Shown: positions 25,299 through 33,526, counted from the stretch's first letter. The stretch: DNA of 64,000 nucleotides from CAVSRC01 sp963732845 (GCA_963732845.1 CAVTBE010000007.1:62001-126000), one strand, 5' to 3'. Notes: generated from the letters alone by a model not told the origin. Translations and numbers: made by a program.

Positions 25299-26039
25299 AT
25301 GACGTATTGCGTGGGCATCCTTGTCCGCGAAGGCCTTGTGATGATTGCCGACACCCGCACCAATGCGGGCATCGACAACATCGCCACGTTTCGCAAGCTG
25401 CATCTCTTCGAGAAGCCCGGCGAGGCGGTGATGGCCATCGCCACCGCCGGCAATCTGGCGATCAGCCAGTCGGTCCTCTCGCTGGTCAGCGAGGGCATGG
25501 AGGACCCCGAAACCCATACGCTGCAGACCATCACCGACATGCCGACCATGTTCAAGGCCGCGCAGTTCGTCGGTCGCGCCATCCGCGAGGTCCATCGCAC
25601 CGTCGGCCATAATCTCGAACAGGCGTCGCCCGGCTCGTTCGACGTGTCGATGCTGCTCGGCGGCCAGATCGCCGACCGGCGGCTGCGCCTGTTCATGATC
25701 TACGCCGCCGGCAATTTCATCGAGGCGACGGCCGACACGCCCTATCTGCAGATCGGCGAGCACAAGTACGGCAAGCCCATCCTCGACCGTTCGGTGACCG
25801 ACACCACCGACCTGGACGAGGCGCTGAAGCTCGGGCTGATCTCGATGGATTCGACCATCCGCTCCAATCTCGGCGTCGGTCTGCCGATCGATCTGGTGGT
25901 GGTCCGGCGCGACGCGCTGACATCCGACCTCACCTACCGCATCGACGCGACCGAGCCCTATTTCCACGACCTGCGCGAACGCTGGTCGGAGGCGCTGCGC
26001 GCCGCCCACAAGGCGATCCCCCTGCCGCCCTACAGATAG
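25299..26039 (+). CDS. Anbu proteasome-type protease
   Basis: The 246-residue protein is the ancestral beta-subunit (Anbu/BPH-like) homologue of proteasome beta and HslV. After methionine removal Thr2 becomes the N-terminal nucleophile (MTYCVGI). Asp18 (IADTRTN) and Lys33 (FRKL) sit at the positions of proteasome Asp17 and Lys33, so the active site is complete. Solved Anbu structures form open helical or ring assemblies; substrates are unknown. The ribosome site precedes ATG 25299 (CAGAGG). It closes the ATP-grasp/alpha-E/transglutaminase operon. Confidence 0.93.
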   Translation: MTYCVGILVREGLVMIADTRTNAGIDNIATFRKLHLFEKPGEAVMAIATAGNLAISQSVLSLVSEGMEDPETHTLQTITDMPTMFKAAQFVGRAIREVHRTVGHNLEQASPGSFDVSMLLGGQIADRRLRLFMIYAAGNFIEATADTPYLQIGEHKYGKPILDRSVTDTTDLDEALKLGLISMDSTIRSNLGVGLPIDLVVVRRDALTSDLTYRIDATEPYFHDLRERWSEALRAAHKAIPLPPYR

Positions 26040-26087
26040 CGGCGCGCGTTCGGCAACGGTGGTGGCCGGAAAAGGCCGCGGCGCCCC

Positions 26088-26357
26088 TCAATTGAGCCGG
26101 AACTCGGCCGTGACCGTGCGCACCTCGCGCGCCGCGATCAATCGCCGATGGGCCACCTGCACCGAATGCAGCGGCCCTTCCAGCTCGCGCTTCCAGAAAT
26201 CGAGGAACTTGTGCAGTTCCGGGAACAGCGGCGCCAGATCGTAGGCCTGCCAGACATAGGTCTGCAGCACGGTCGGATGATCGGGCATCCGATAGAGGAT
26301 GTTGGCGGTGGTCAGGCCAAACCCCAAGAGCTGCTTGCGGAAATCGCCGTGGTTCAT
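26088..26357 (-). CDS. usg: Protein usg
   Basis: The 89-residue protein matches the 'usg' family found in Rhizobiales: FRKQLLGFGLTTANILYRMP, then LQTYVWQAYDLAPLFPELHKF, then a basic end. Its function is unknown to me. I use ATG 26357, which has GGAG seven bases upstream; a longer frame to 26429 is unlikely. It converges with the Anbu gene (48-base gap) and contains no signal peptide or membrane helix. Confidence 0.75.
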   Translation of the reverse strand: MNHGDFRKQLLGFGLTTANILYRMPDHPTVLQTYVWQAYDLAPLFPELHKFLDFWKRELEGPLHSVQVAHRRLIAAREVRTVTAEFRLN

Positions 26358-26465
26358 CGCATCTCTCCGTTGCCGTTTCCCTCGCGGGGGGTGCCCGACA
26401 AGGTTCACGCGAGATGCCCCGGTTGGCAATCCGAAAATGCCGAAAAGCTCTATAAATCAATAGAT

Positions 26466-26490
26466 TAGCAGCAAGCCTGGAAGGCTGCTA
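26466..26490 (-). terminator. Inverted repeat downstream of the Popeye-like gene, possible terminator
   Basis: TAGCAGC (26466-26472) and GCTGCTA (26484-26490) form a 7-base stem. On the minus strand the hairpin is followed by AATCTATTGATTT, which is T-rich but lacks a clean run. It lies between the 3' end of the Popeye-like gene and the start of usg, so it would end the former transcript. Confidence 0.35.
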
Positions 26491-26518
26491 ACAGCCTATT
26501 TTTGCGGCTTTCAGCCGC

Positions 26519-27214
26519 CTAACCTTGAAGCTCGGTGCCTGGATGCGCGGCAGCCAGGTTCGACCGGTTGAGTTTCTCGCGCAGGCTCTTTTCGACGGCC
26601 AGCTCGACGGCGTCCTGCAACTGGACGTGATTGTCGAGCAGGCGATAGAGCCGCTGCGCCTCGAAAGAGAGATAGCGCACCGGCGTGGCGCAGATGGCGG
26701 TGGCGGTCGCCGGTTCGCCGGTGGAGATGCCGACCTCACCGACCAGAGAGCCGGGACCGCATTCGGCGACGCGCTTGCCGTCGACGAGGATATCGACCTG
26801 GCCGCGGGTGACGAAGCAGAGCTCGCTCACGGTCTGGCCGCCGCGGGTCAGCGTCGTGCCCGCCACCACGTCGCGCCAACGGCCGACGGCAAGGAGCTGC
26901 CGCACCTGGCTGACTCTGAGGTCCGGAACCACTTTTTCGTGGAAGAGCTGTTCCTCGGCATTGAGATGCCCGCCGAAGCCGCGCCCGCGCGAAACCGCCA
27001 TGCGCACCACGACAACGATGGCCAGCAGCGACCACCAGAACACGCCGACCGGATCGCCGGCATAGGAGGCCGCGACGACGACGCCGGCGATGGCGGCAAT
27101 GAGCGCGACCAGTCGGGTGAGCGTCACGGTCGGCATGGCCAGCGCCACCACCATGCCGAACAGGCCCACCCCCAGGCCAACTCCTGCGGCGAAATCAAGA
27201 ACTGGTACAACCAC
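26519..27214 (-). CDS. Popeye-like membrane protein with cyclic-nucleotide-binding domain
   Basis: The 231-residue protein has three hydrophobic segments in its first ~80 residues and a cyclic-nucleotide-binding beta-barrel (VSELCFVTRGQVDILVDGKR, GSLVGEVGI, ATAICATPVRYLSF). This is the Popeye-domain layout. It would sense cAMP or another ligand at the membrane. The start is uncertain: GTG 27214 keeps one frame, but a better-looking N-terminus (MWLYQFLISPQELAWG) begins at ATG 27216 or 27222 in another frame and joins this one if a single G is missing from the G-run at 27169-27173. It lies next to the Anbu operon, on the other strand. Confidence 0.65.
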   Translation of the reverse strand: MVVPVLDFAAGVGLGVGLFGMVVALAMPTVTLTRLVALIAAIAGVVVAASYAGDPVGVFWWSLLAIVVVVRMAVSRGRGFGGHLNAEEQLFHEKVVPDLRVSQVRQLLAVGRWRDVVAGTTLTRGGQTVSELCFVTRGQVDILVDGKRVAECGPGSLVGEVGISTGEPATATAICATPVRYLSFEAQRLYRLLDNHVQLQDAVELAVEKSLREKLNRSNLAAAHPGTELQG

Positions 27215-27313
27215 ATCGACATCGGTTCGGTTCCGCAACGCTGCCGCTCCCCGGCAACCGGGGAGAGAATAGATATTTCTGCCGCCGACCGCGACAGCCA
27301 AGGTGAGTCCGCG

Positions 27314-27925
27314 TCAGGCGGGGATTCCACCCGCTTTCCGGAGCGCCTCGGGCGTATCGATGTCGCGGGTGACGGCGGCGTCCATGGCGACCGCGACCAC
27401 CAATTCGGGGTTTGCCGCGATCAGTTGCCGCCCGCCGGTGTCGCCCTCGACCGCCGCCAGCCGGGCGAACCACCCAGCGCCCCACAGGACCGGGTTGCCA
27501 CGCTTGCCCTCCCAGACCGGCACGACGATGTCCGTCTCGCCGCGCAAGGCGTCGATCAGCCGGTCGACCACCGCCGGACCGATTTCGGGCATGTCGGCGA
27601 GCATCACCACGACGCCGGCGAGGCCGGCGGGAAGTGCCGCCAGGCCAGCCTTCAGCGAGGTCGACAACCCTGCCCGATGATCGGGATTGTAGGCGCAGCT
27701 CACCGCCAGCCCGGCAAGGGCGCCTTCGATCGCTCCCGCATCGTGGCCGGTGACGACGATGACCGGCCGCGCCCGGCTGGCCAGCGCCGCCTCCGCTGCG
27801 ATCCGCACCAGCGGCCTGCCGCCGACGGTGGCGATGAGCTTGTTGGCGCCGCCCATGCGCCGCGATCTGCCGGCCGCCAGCACCAGCGCCGCGATGCCCG
27901 GGGCACCCGCGCCGCCCGATGTCAC
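27314..27925 (-). CDS. MocA-like nucleotidyltransferase (molybdenum cofactor)
   Basis: The 203-residue NTP transferase has LVLAAGRSRRMGGANKLI at the N-terminus (the G-x-G-x-R-M-G-x-x-K nucleotide loop), VVVTGHDA, VVVMLADMPEI (metal-binding Asp) and RGNPVLW. This is the MobA-like subgroup that includes MocA, which adds CMP to molybdopterin. The start is GTG 27925, overlapping the upstream stop codon (GTGA). It lies in an operon with the two XdhC-family genes, consistent with maturation of a molybdenum hydroxylase that is not in this window. Confidence 0.82.
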   Translation of the reverse strand: MTSGGAGAPGIAALVLAAGRSRRMGGANKLIATVGGRPLVRIAAEAALASRARPVIVVTGHDAGAIEGALAGLAVSCAYNPDHRAGLSTSLKAGLAALPAGLAGVVVMLADMPEIGPAVVDRLIDALRGETDIVVPVWEGKRGNPVLWGAGWFARLAAVEGDTGGRQLIAANPELVVAVAMDAAVTRDIDTPEALRKAGGIPA

Positions 27926-28632
27926 GCGGCGGCCTCCCCCGCCGGGCGGCCGCGATGGCGGAGCGCCAGCACGATTTCCGCCAGGATGGCGACGGCGATC
28001 TCGGCCGGCGACTGGGCACCGATGGCAAGGCCGATCGGCGCGTGGATGCGGCCGAGCGTATCGGCGTCGAAATCCAGTGCCTGCAGACGCTGAAGTCGCT
28101 TGGCATGCGTCTTCCGGCTGCCCAGCGCCCCGACATAGAAGCATTCGGCCCGGAGTGCGGCGGCCAGCGCATAGTCGTCGATCTTGGGGTCGTGGGTGAG
28201 CGCGGCGACGGCCGTGAAGGCATCGAGGCCGAGCCGCGGGACCGCCACCTCGGGCCATTCGGCGATCATGGCGACGTGGGGAAAGCGTTCCGGCGTGGCG
28301 AAGGCCTGGCGCGGATCGACGATCGTCATGTCGAAGCCGGCGATCCTGGCCATCGGCGCCAGCGCCTGACTGATATGGACCGCGCCGATGACGATGAGGC
28401 GCGGCGGCGGCAGATGTACGGTGAGGAAAAGCGGCCGGCCGTCCGGCAGGAGCACGGTTCCCGACGCGCCCGAGCGGAAGCGCGCCGCCAGTTCCGCCGC
28501 CAGCGGGTCGGCATCGTAGCCGACCTTCTCGACCACCAGCCGCACCGCCCCGCTCGCCGTGTCGGTAATGAGGATCGCGGCCTCGCGGCGGGCGCGGGCG
28601 GCATTGAGCTTCTCGAGCAGCGCAACGTCCAT
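27922..28632 (-). CDS. XdhC family protein, Rossmann (C-terminal) part
   Basis: The 236-residue protein corresponds to the C-terminal half of XdhC, the chaperone that binds and sulfurates the molybdenum cofactor for xanthine dehydrogenase. It has LIVIGAVHISQALAPMA (Rossmann loop), ALTHDPKIDD, YVGALGSRKTH and IHAPIGLAIGAQSPAEIA, the usual end of the family. The N-terminal part is a separate gene 22 bases upstream. The start is ATG 28632; a longer frame to 28674 lacks a ribosome site. It overlaps the MocA-like gene by four bases. Confidence 0.85.
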   Translation of the reverse strand: MDVALLEKLNAARARREAAILITDTASGAVRLVVEKVGYDADPLAAELAARFRSGASGTVLLPDGRPLFLTVHLPPPRLIVIGAVHISQALAPMARIAGFDMTIVDPRQAFATPERFPHVAMIAEWPEVAVPRLGLDAFTAVAALTHDPKIDDYALAAALRAECFYVGALGSRKTHAKRLQRLQALDFDADTLGRIHAPIGLAIGAQSPAEIAVAILAEIVLALRHRGRPAGEAAA

Positions 28633-28654
28633 CGGCGCTAGAGCCTTTCGCGGT

Positions 28655-28978
28655 CTAGACCAGCTTCTCCACATAGACGCGGATGCGGCCGCCGCACGAC
28701 AACCCGACCCGCCACGCCGTCTCGTCGGCGACGCCGAACTCCAGCACCTTCGCCTTGCCGTCGCCGATCACGTCGAGCGCCTCGCTGACCACGTCGCCCT
28801 CGACGCAGCCGCCCGACACCGAGCCCTCGAAATTGCCGTCGCCATCGACCACCAGATGGCTGCCGACCGGGCGCGGCGCCGAGCCCCAGGTCTCCACCAC
28901 CGTAGCGATCGCCACCGCGCGGCCGGCCTTGCGCCAGGCTTCGGCCGTCGCCAGGGCGTCGTTGTGGGGATGGGACAT
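28655..28978 (-). CDS. XdhC family protein, N-terminal (CoxI-type) domain
   Basis: The 107-residue protein is the stand-alone XdhC_CoxI domain: ATVVETWGSAPRPVGSHL, then GSVSGGCVEGDVV with the conserved Cys, and GLSCGGRIRVYVE at the end with a second conserved Cys-Gly-Gly. It starts the operon that continues with the Rossmann part and the MocA-like enzyme. Splitting XdhC into two proteins is common in alphaproteobacteria. The predicted job is handing sulfurated molybdenum cofactor to a hydroxylase such as aldehyde or CO dehydrogenase-like enzymes. Confidence 0.85.
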   Translation of the reverse strand: MSHPHNDALATAEAWRKAGRAVAIATVVETWGSAPRPVGSHLVVDGDGNFEGSVSGGCVEGDVVSEALDVIGDGKAKVLEFGVADETAWRVGLSCGGRIRVYVEKLV

Positions 28979-29074
28979 TGCGGTTGACCCGGTCTGGCTG
29001 TGCGACTTCGCCGGCCGACTATAGCCCGCCGCCGCCCGCCGCCAAACCGGGTGTCGACGGCTCGTCTCGCCGGC

Positions 29075-30454
29075 CTAAGACGGTGCCTTTTCGTAGGAGA
29101 TGCGCCAGATGGTGCCGTTGCCGTCCTCGCTGACAAGGAGCGAGCCGTCGCGCGCCACCACCACCCCCACCGGGCGGCCCCACACCTGGTCGGCGGAAAG
29201 CACGAAGCCGGTGACGAAATCCTCATAGGAGCCGGTCGGCAGGCCGTTCTCGAATTTCAGCCGCACCACCTTGTAGCCGGTGGGCTTACCCCGGTTCCAC
29301 GAGCCGTGCATGGTGACGAAGGCATCGTCCTTGTATTCGGCCGGGAACTGGCTGCCGTCGTAGAAGGTGATGCCGAGCGGCGCCGAATGGGCCTGGAACA
29401 GCACGTCCGGTACCATCACCTGATCGGCAAGGTCCGGGCGCTCGCCCTTGAGCGGTGCGCGCGGGTCCTCGTTGGCGCCGATATAGTACCAGGGCCAGCC
29501 GTAGAAATTGCCGTCGCGCACGCTGGTGGCATAGTCGAAGGGCACGTTGTCGCCGAGGCCGTCGCGCTCGTTGACGACGCACCATGGGCTGCCCATCAGC
29601 GGCTCGATGGCCAGGCCCGAGCAGTTGCGCAGGCCGGTTGCGAAGACGCGCCGGCCGGAACCGTCGGGGGCAAAGGCGAGCACCGCGGCACGCCCCTCTT
29701 CCGCCCCCCACATCTCGCCGAGCGGATGGGCGTCGATCCAGTGTGCCTTGCGGCTCGCCTGCAACGGTCGCACCGACTGGGCGACGTTCGAGCCGGAGCC
29801 GACGGCGACATAAAGCGTCGAACCGTCCGGCGAGAAGGCGATGTCGCGCGTCCAGTGGCCGCCCGCAGGGATGTCGCGGACGACCGTCTGCGCCGGGCCG
29901 GAGGCCTTCAGGTCGCCGTCATGATACGGGAAGCGGACGATGCTGCCGGCATTGCCGACATAGACCCATTGCGGCTTGTCGGCGGGGTAAAAGGCGATGC
30001 CGTAAGGCTGGTCGAGACCGTCGCCGGCGAAGACCGACCGGGTGACCGGCTTGGCCTGCCCGTCCTTCATGCGCAGCACGTCGATCGCCTCGGCGGCGCT
30101 GTCGGCGACGAAGATGTCGCCGTTCGGCGCCCGCACCATCTTGCGCGGGCCGGTGAAACCCGAGGCCACCAGTTCCGCCTTGAAGCCGGGCGGCACCTCC
30201 GGCACCTCACTCGCCGGCAGCCGCGCCAGACCGGGCGCATTGCTCGCCGATTTCGTCGCGTAGGGCAGCGGCAGGTCGCCCGCTCCGATCTTGCGCCAGA
30301 CGCCGGGCTTGTTGTCCTGCCAGCTGCCGAAGGCGTCCTGGCCGATGAGCATGTTGGCCTGCCCCGTGTCGGGACCACCGCCCGCGCCCCACGTCAGGGC
30401 CGGCAGCGCCACCGGCCCGGCCAGCGCCAGCACGATTGCCGCATATCGTTTCAT
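29075..30454 (-). CDS. PQQ-type sorbosone/sugar dehydrogenase, exported
   Basis: The 459-residue protein has a signal peptide (about residues 1-23) and the six-bladed beta-propeller of soluble glucose/sorbosone dehydrogenases. Typical pieces are PPGFKAELVASGF, PRKMVRAPNGDIFVAD, GIAFYP, HWTRDIAFSPDGSTLYVAVGS, TGLRNCSGLAIEP, NERDGLGD, GWPWYYIGAN and HGSWNRGKPTGYKV. Such enzymes oxidise aldose-type sugars in the periplasm with PQQ and pass electrons to the respiratory chain. No PQQ synthesis genes are nearby. It is divergent from the UDG gene, sharing a 122-base control region. Confidence 0.85.
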   Translation of the reverse strand: MKRYAAIVLALAGPVALPALTWGAGGGPDTGQANMLIGQDAFGSWQDNKPGVWRKIGAGDLPLPYATKSASNAPGLARLPASEVPEVPPGFKAELVASGFTGPRKMVRAPNGDIFVADSAAEAIDVLRMKDGQAKPVTRSVFAGDGLDQPYGIAFYPADKPQWVYVGNAGSIVRFPYHDGDLKASGPAQTVVRDIPAGGHWTRDIAFSPDGSTLYVAVGSGSNVAQSVRPLQASRKAHWIDAHPLGEMWGAEEGRAAVLAFAPDGSGRRVFATGLRNCSGLAIEPLMGSPWCVVNERDGLGDNVPFDYATSVRDGNFYGWPWYYIGANEDPRAPLKGERPDLADQVMVPDVLFQAHSAPLGITFYDGSQFPAEYKDDAFVTMHGSWNRGKPTGYKVVRLKFENGLPTGSYEDFVTGFVLSADQVWGRPVGVVVARDGSLLVSEDGNGTIWRISYEKAPS

Positions 30455-30576
30455 CGTTTCACTCTTTTCTCCTGCCCCGGCCGCGCAACAGGCCGTACCT
30501 GCAGGGACAACCGGGGCAAAAATGGGTTAGCGTCTGCTGTCCCGTGACCCGCCCCATGCGAGCCTTTAACTAGACG

Positions 30577-32100
30577 ATGACCGCCGACCGACAACCCGCC
30601 GCCGAACTCATCGCCTGGTACGCCGAGATGGGTGTCGATGTGGCGCTGGAGGAAACGCCGGTCAACCGGCTGGCGCCGCCGCCCGCCATCGCCCCGGCCG
30701 CCGCCCCGGAAGAGCCGCCGTCATATCTCTTCGACGACGAGGCACCGGAGCCGCGCCGCGCGCCAGCGCCGGCCGCACCGCGCACCACCATCGCTCCGGC
30801 CAGCGCCGCCGCGCCCGACGACACCGCCCGGGCCGCCCGCGATGCCGCCCGCGCCGCCGCCACGCTCGACGACCTGCGCGCGGCGCTCGACCGCTTCGAC
30901 GGCTGCAAGCTGAAGCAGACGGCCACCCAGCTCGTCTTTGCCGACGGCCGGCCCGGCGCGCGGGTAATGCTGGTCGGCGAGGCGCCGGGGCGCGAGGAGG
31001 ATCGTCAGGGCCTGCCCTTCGTCGGACGCTCCGGCCATCTGCTCGACCGCATGCTGGCCGCCATCGGGCTCGACCGCACCTCGGTCTACATCGCCAACGT
31101 GGTGCCCTGGCGCCCGCCCGGAAACCGCACGCCGACGCCGCAGGAGACCGCCACCTGCCGGCCGTTCATCGAGCGCCAGATCGAACTGTGCGACCCCGAT
31201 TTCCTGATCTGCATGGGCGCGCCGGCCGCCGCCGAGCTGATGGGCAACCGCGAGGGCATCCTGAAATTCCGCGGACGCTGGCACGAATTCGACACCGGCC
31301 GCCGCAAGATCCGCGCCATGGCGACCCTGCATCCGGCCTATCTGCTGCGCCAGCCGCTGCAGAAGCGGCTGGCCTGGCGCGATTTCCTGACGCTCAAGGA
31401 AGCGCTCGACGAAAGCGCCCGACAAAGAGGCGACCTGATGAACGACAGCGAACTCTTCGCCACCATCCGCAACCGCCTGTTCACCGCGGTCGTCGGCGAC
31501 GTGATGGATCGCGCCGGCCTGCGCCGCCAGTTCCTGCCGCCAGCGGTCCGGCCGATCACTTCGGAGACGGTGATCGTCGGCCGGGCGATGCCGGTGGAAG
31601 TCGCCGACGTCGACTACCGCGCGGTGGAGGCCGACCCCTTCGGCCTGATGTTCCGCGCTCTCGACGAGTTGCAGCCGGGCGAGGTCTATGTCGCCGCCGG
31701 CGCCTCGCCGACCTATGCCCTGTGGGGCGGCCTGATGAGCGCCCGCGCCCAGCGGCTGGGCAGCGCCGGCGCGGTGTTCGACGGCTACCATCGCGATACC
31801 CGCGAGATCCTGCGTCTCGGCTTCCCGGTCTTCTCGCATGGCGGCTACGCCCAGGACCAGCGCGGCCGCGGGCGCGTCGCCGACTTCCGGTCGCCGATCG
31901 GGCTGGCCAACGGCGTTCGCGTCGCACCCGGCGACATCGTCTTCGGCGACATCGACGGCGTGCTGATCGTCCCCGCGGCGGAGGCCAGCGACATCGTCCA
32001 GGCGGCGCTCGCCAAGGTTGAGGGCGAGAAAGGCGTCCGCCGCATGATCGAGACCGGCGAGACAACCGAGGACATCTTCGCCCGCACCGGGATCATGTAG
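30577..32100 (+). CDS. Uracil-DNA glycosylase (family 4) fused in frame to an RraA-like domain
   Basis: One 507-residue frame. Residues 1-95 are a helix and a Pro/Ala linker. Residues 98-275 are a family-4 UDG: GEAPGREEDRQGLPFVG (134-150), NVVPWRPPGNRTPT and HPAYLLRQP, with C110, C194, C205 and C212 as candidate 4Fe-4S ligands. Residues 288-507 are RraA-like: FTAVVGDVMDRAG, VAAGASPTYALWGG and FDGYHRDT with the Arg-Asp metal/substrate pair. An internal ATG at 31438 has AGAGG upstream, and TGA in the +1 frame overlaps it, so two separate genes joined by a one-base error remain possible. Confidence 0.75.
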   Translation: MTADRQPAAELIAWYAEMGVDVALEETPVNRLAPPPAIAPAAAPEEPPSYLFDDEAPEPRRAPAPAAPRTTIAPASAAAPDDTARAARDAARAAATLDDLRAALDRFDGCKLKQTATQLVFADGRPGARVMLVGEAPGREEDRQGLPFVGRSGHLLDRMLAAIGLDRTSVYIANVVPWRPPGNRTPTPQETATCRPFIERQIELCDPDFLICMGAPAAAELMGNREGILKFRGRWHEFDTGRRKIRAMATLHPAYLLRQPLQKRLAWRDFLTLKEALDESARQRGDLMNDSELFATIRNRLFTAVVGDVMDRAGLRRQFLPPAVRPITSETVIVGRAMPVEVADVDYRAVEADPFGLMFRALDELQPGEVYVAAGASPTYALWGGLMSARAQRLGSAGAVFDGYHRDTREILRLGFPVFSHGGYAQDQRGRGRVADFRSPIGLANGVRVAPGDIVFGDIDGVLIVPAAEASDIVQAALAKVEGEKGVRRMIETGETTEDIFARTGIM

Positions 32101-32189
32101 GCCGGGCGCACACCTCAACGGCAGCCTTGAAATCGTCGCCACTCCGGCGGACAAGGTTGAGCTTCGATTCTCGCCGAACCACCGGTCCA

Positions 32190-33458
32190 ATGGCTCCTCA
32201 GCTCGTCGCCGTCGCCTCCCTGCTTCTGGGTTCCGCCTTCCTCGTGATCGCCGGCTCGATGCACGGCCTGCTGCTCGCCGTGCGCGGCACCATGGGTGGC
32301 TTCACCACCACCGAGCTCGGCCTGCTCGGCACCGGCTGGGCGACCGGCTTCGTCACCGGCTGCATCCTCATCCCGCACGTCGTGCGCCGCGTCGGACATG
32401 TGCGCGCCTATGGGGCGCTGGCCTCGGTCGCCGCGGTGACCATCCTGCTCAACCTGCTGATCGTCACGCCGCTCGCCTGGATCCTGCTGCGCGCCATCTC
32501 CGGCTTCACCTTCGCCGGCGCCTCGATGATCGTGGAGAGCTGGCTCAACGAGCGCGCCTCCCGCGAGAACCGCGGCACGGTCTTCTCCATCTACCAGATG
32601 GTGAGCTTCGCCGGATCGACGGCCGGCCAGCTCCTGCTCGCCATCAGCCCGCCCAGCGACTACTTCTATTTCGTGCTGGGCGCGATCTTCTACTGCCTCG
32701 CCATCCTGCCGACCGCGCTGTCCACCGCCGCCACGCCGAAACCGCTGAAGACGACGCGCTTCGACATCAAGCGCCTCTACGCCCTGTCGCCGGTGTCGGC
32801 AGTCGTCTGTTTCCTGATCGGCCTCGTCAACGGCGCCTTCGGCACGCTCGGCCCCGTCTATGCCCAGCGCATCGGCCTGCCCATCCGCGAGGTCGCCCTG
32901 CTCACCGCCGGCGCGCTGCTCGGCGGCTCGCTCATCCAGTTTCCGCTGGGCTGGCTGTCGGACCGCATGGACCGTCGCCGCGTGCTGGTCGCCGTCGGCA
33001 TCGGCGCCGTGGCCATCGGAGTCACCATCGTCTCGCTGCGCCCGCGCGACGCCACGCTGATCATCAGCTTGATCGTGCTTTACGGCGCCATGGCCTATCC
33101 GATGTATGCGCTCTCCGTCGCCCACGCCAACGACTTCGCCGGCGCCGACGACTTCGTGAAGATCGCCAGCGGCCTGCTGCTGCTCTACGGCTTCGGCACC
33201 ATGATCGGCCCGATCGTGGCCGCCTTCGCCATGCAGAACTGGATCCCGGAGGGGCTGTTCGCCTTTACCGCCACCGTGCACGCCTTGGTTGTCGGCTACA
33301 CCCTGTTCCGCATGACCAGGCGCGCGCCGCCGAACCCGCAGGACCGCGAGACCTTCCACGGCCTGCCGCTGCCCAAGACGGTGACGCCGGAAAGCGCCGT
33401 TCTCGACCCGCGCGCCGACGGCGATGCGCCGCCGCCTGCCGCAGCGTCCGAATCCTAG
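32190..33458 (+). CDS. MFS transporter (YcaD-like)
   Basis: The 422-residue protein has 12 membrane helices, with the conserved MFS loop WLSDRMDRRRVLV between helices 8 and 9 and a C-terminal Pro-rich cytoplasmic tail of about 45 residues. The segment GASMIVESWLNERASRENR after helix 4 is typical of the YcaD/UMF family. The start is ATG 32190; a TTG 63 bases upstream is in frame but adds no membrane helix. Substrate unknown. A dispersed repeat begins at its stop codon. Confidence 0.82.
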   Translation: MAPQLVAVASLLLGSAFLVIAGSMHGLLLAVRGTMGGFTTTELGLLGTGWATGFVTGCILIPHVVRRVGHVRAYGALASVAAVTILLNLLIVTPLAWILLRAISGFTFAGASMIVESWLNERASRENRGTVFSIYQMVSFAGSTAGQLLLAISPPSDYFYFVLGAIFYCLAILPTALSTAATPKPLKTTRFDIKRLYALSPVSAVVCFLIGLVNGAFGTLGPVYAQRIGLPIREVALLTAGALLGGSLIQFPLGWLSDRMDRRRVLVAVGIGAVAIGVTIVSLRPRDATLIISLIVLYGAMAYPMYALSVAHANDFAGADDFVKIASGLLLLYGFGTMIGPIVAAFAMQNWIPEGLFAFTATVHALVVGYTLFRMTRRAPPNPQDRETFHGLPLPKTVTPESAVLDPRADGDAPPPAAASES

Positions 33459-33526
33459 AGCCTTGCCCGGCCGGATCGGGCCATTCCGACAAAGCGATTT
33501 GTGCCCGGATCAGGCCGGCGAACGAA
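33457..33526. repeat. Dispersed intergenic repeat, copy B
   Basis: Shares AGAGCCT, GGGCCATTCCGAC, AAGCGATTT and GGATCAGGCCGGCG in the same order with copy A at 19457-19530. The flanks GCCCGGCCGGATCGGGC and GCCCGGATCAGGCCGGC are imperfect inverted repeats. The repeat starts at the stop codon of the MFS gene and is followed by the leader of the first liv operon. Confidence 0.65.

Noticed and set aside
23118..26009. A 963-codon open frame on the minus strand opposite the Anbu operon
   Set aside because: The plus-strand genes have clear families and catalytic residues; the antisense frame is a by-product of G+C-rich codon use and has no recognisable domain.
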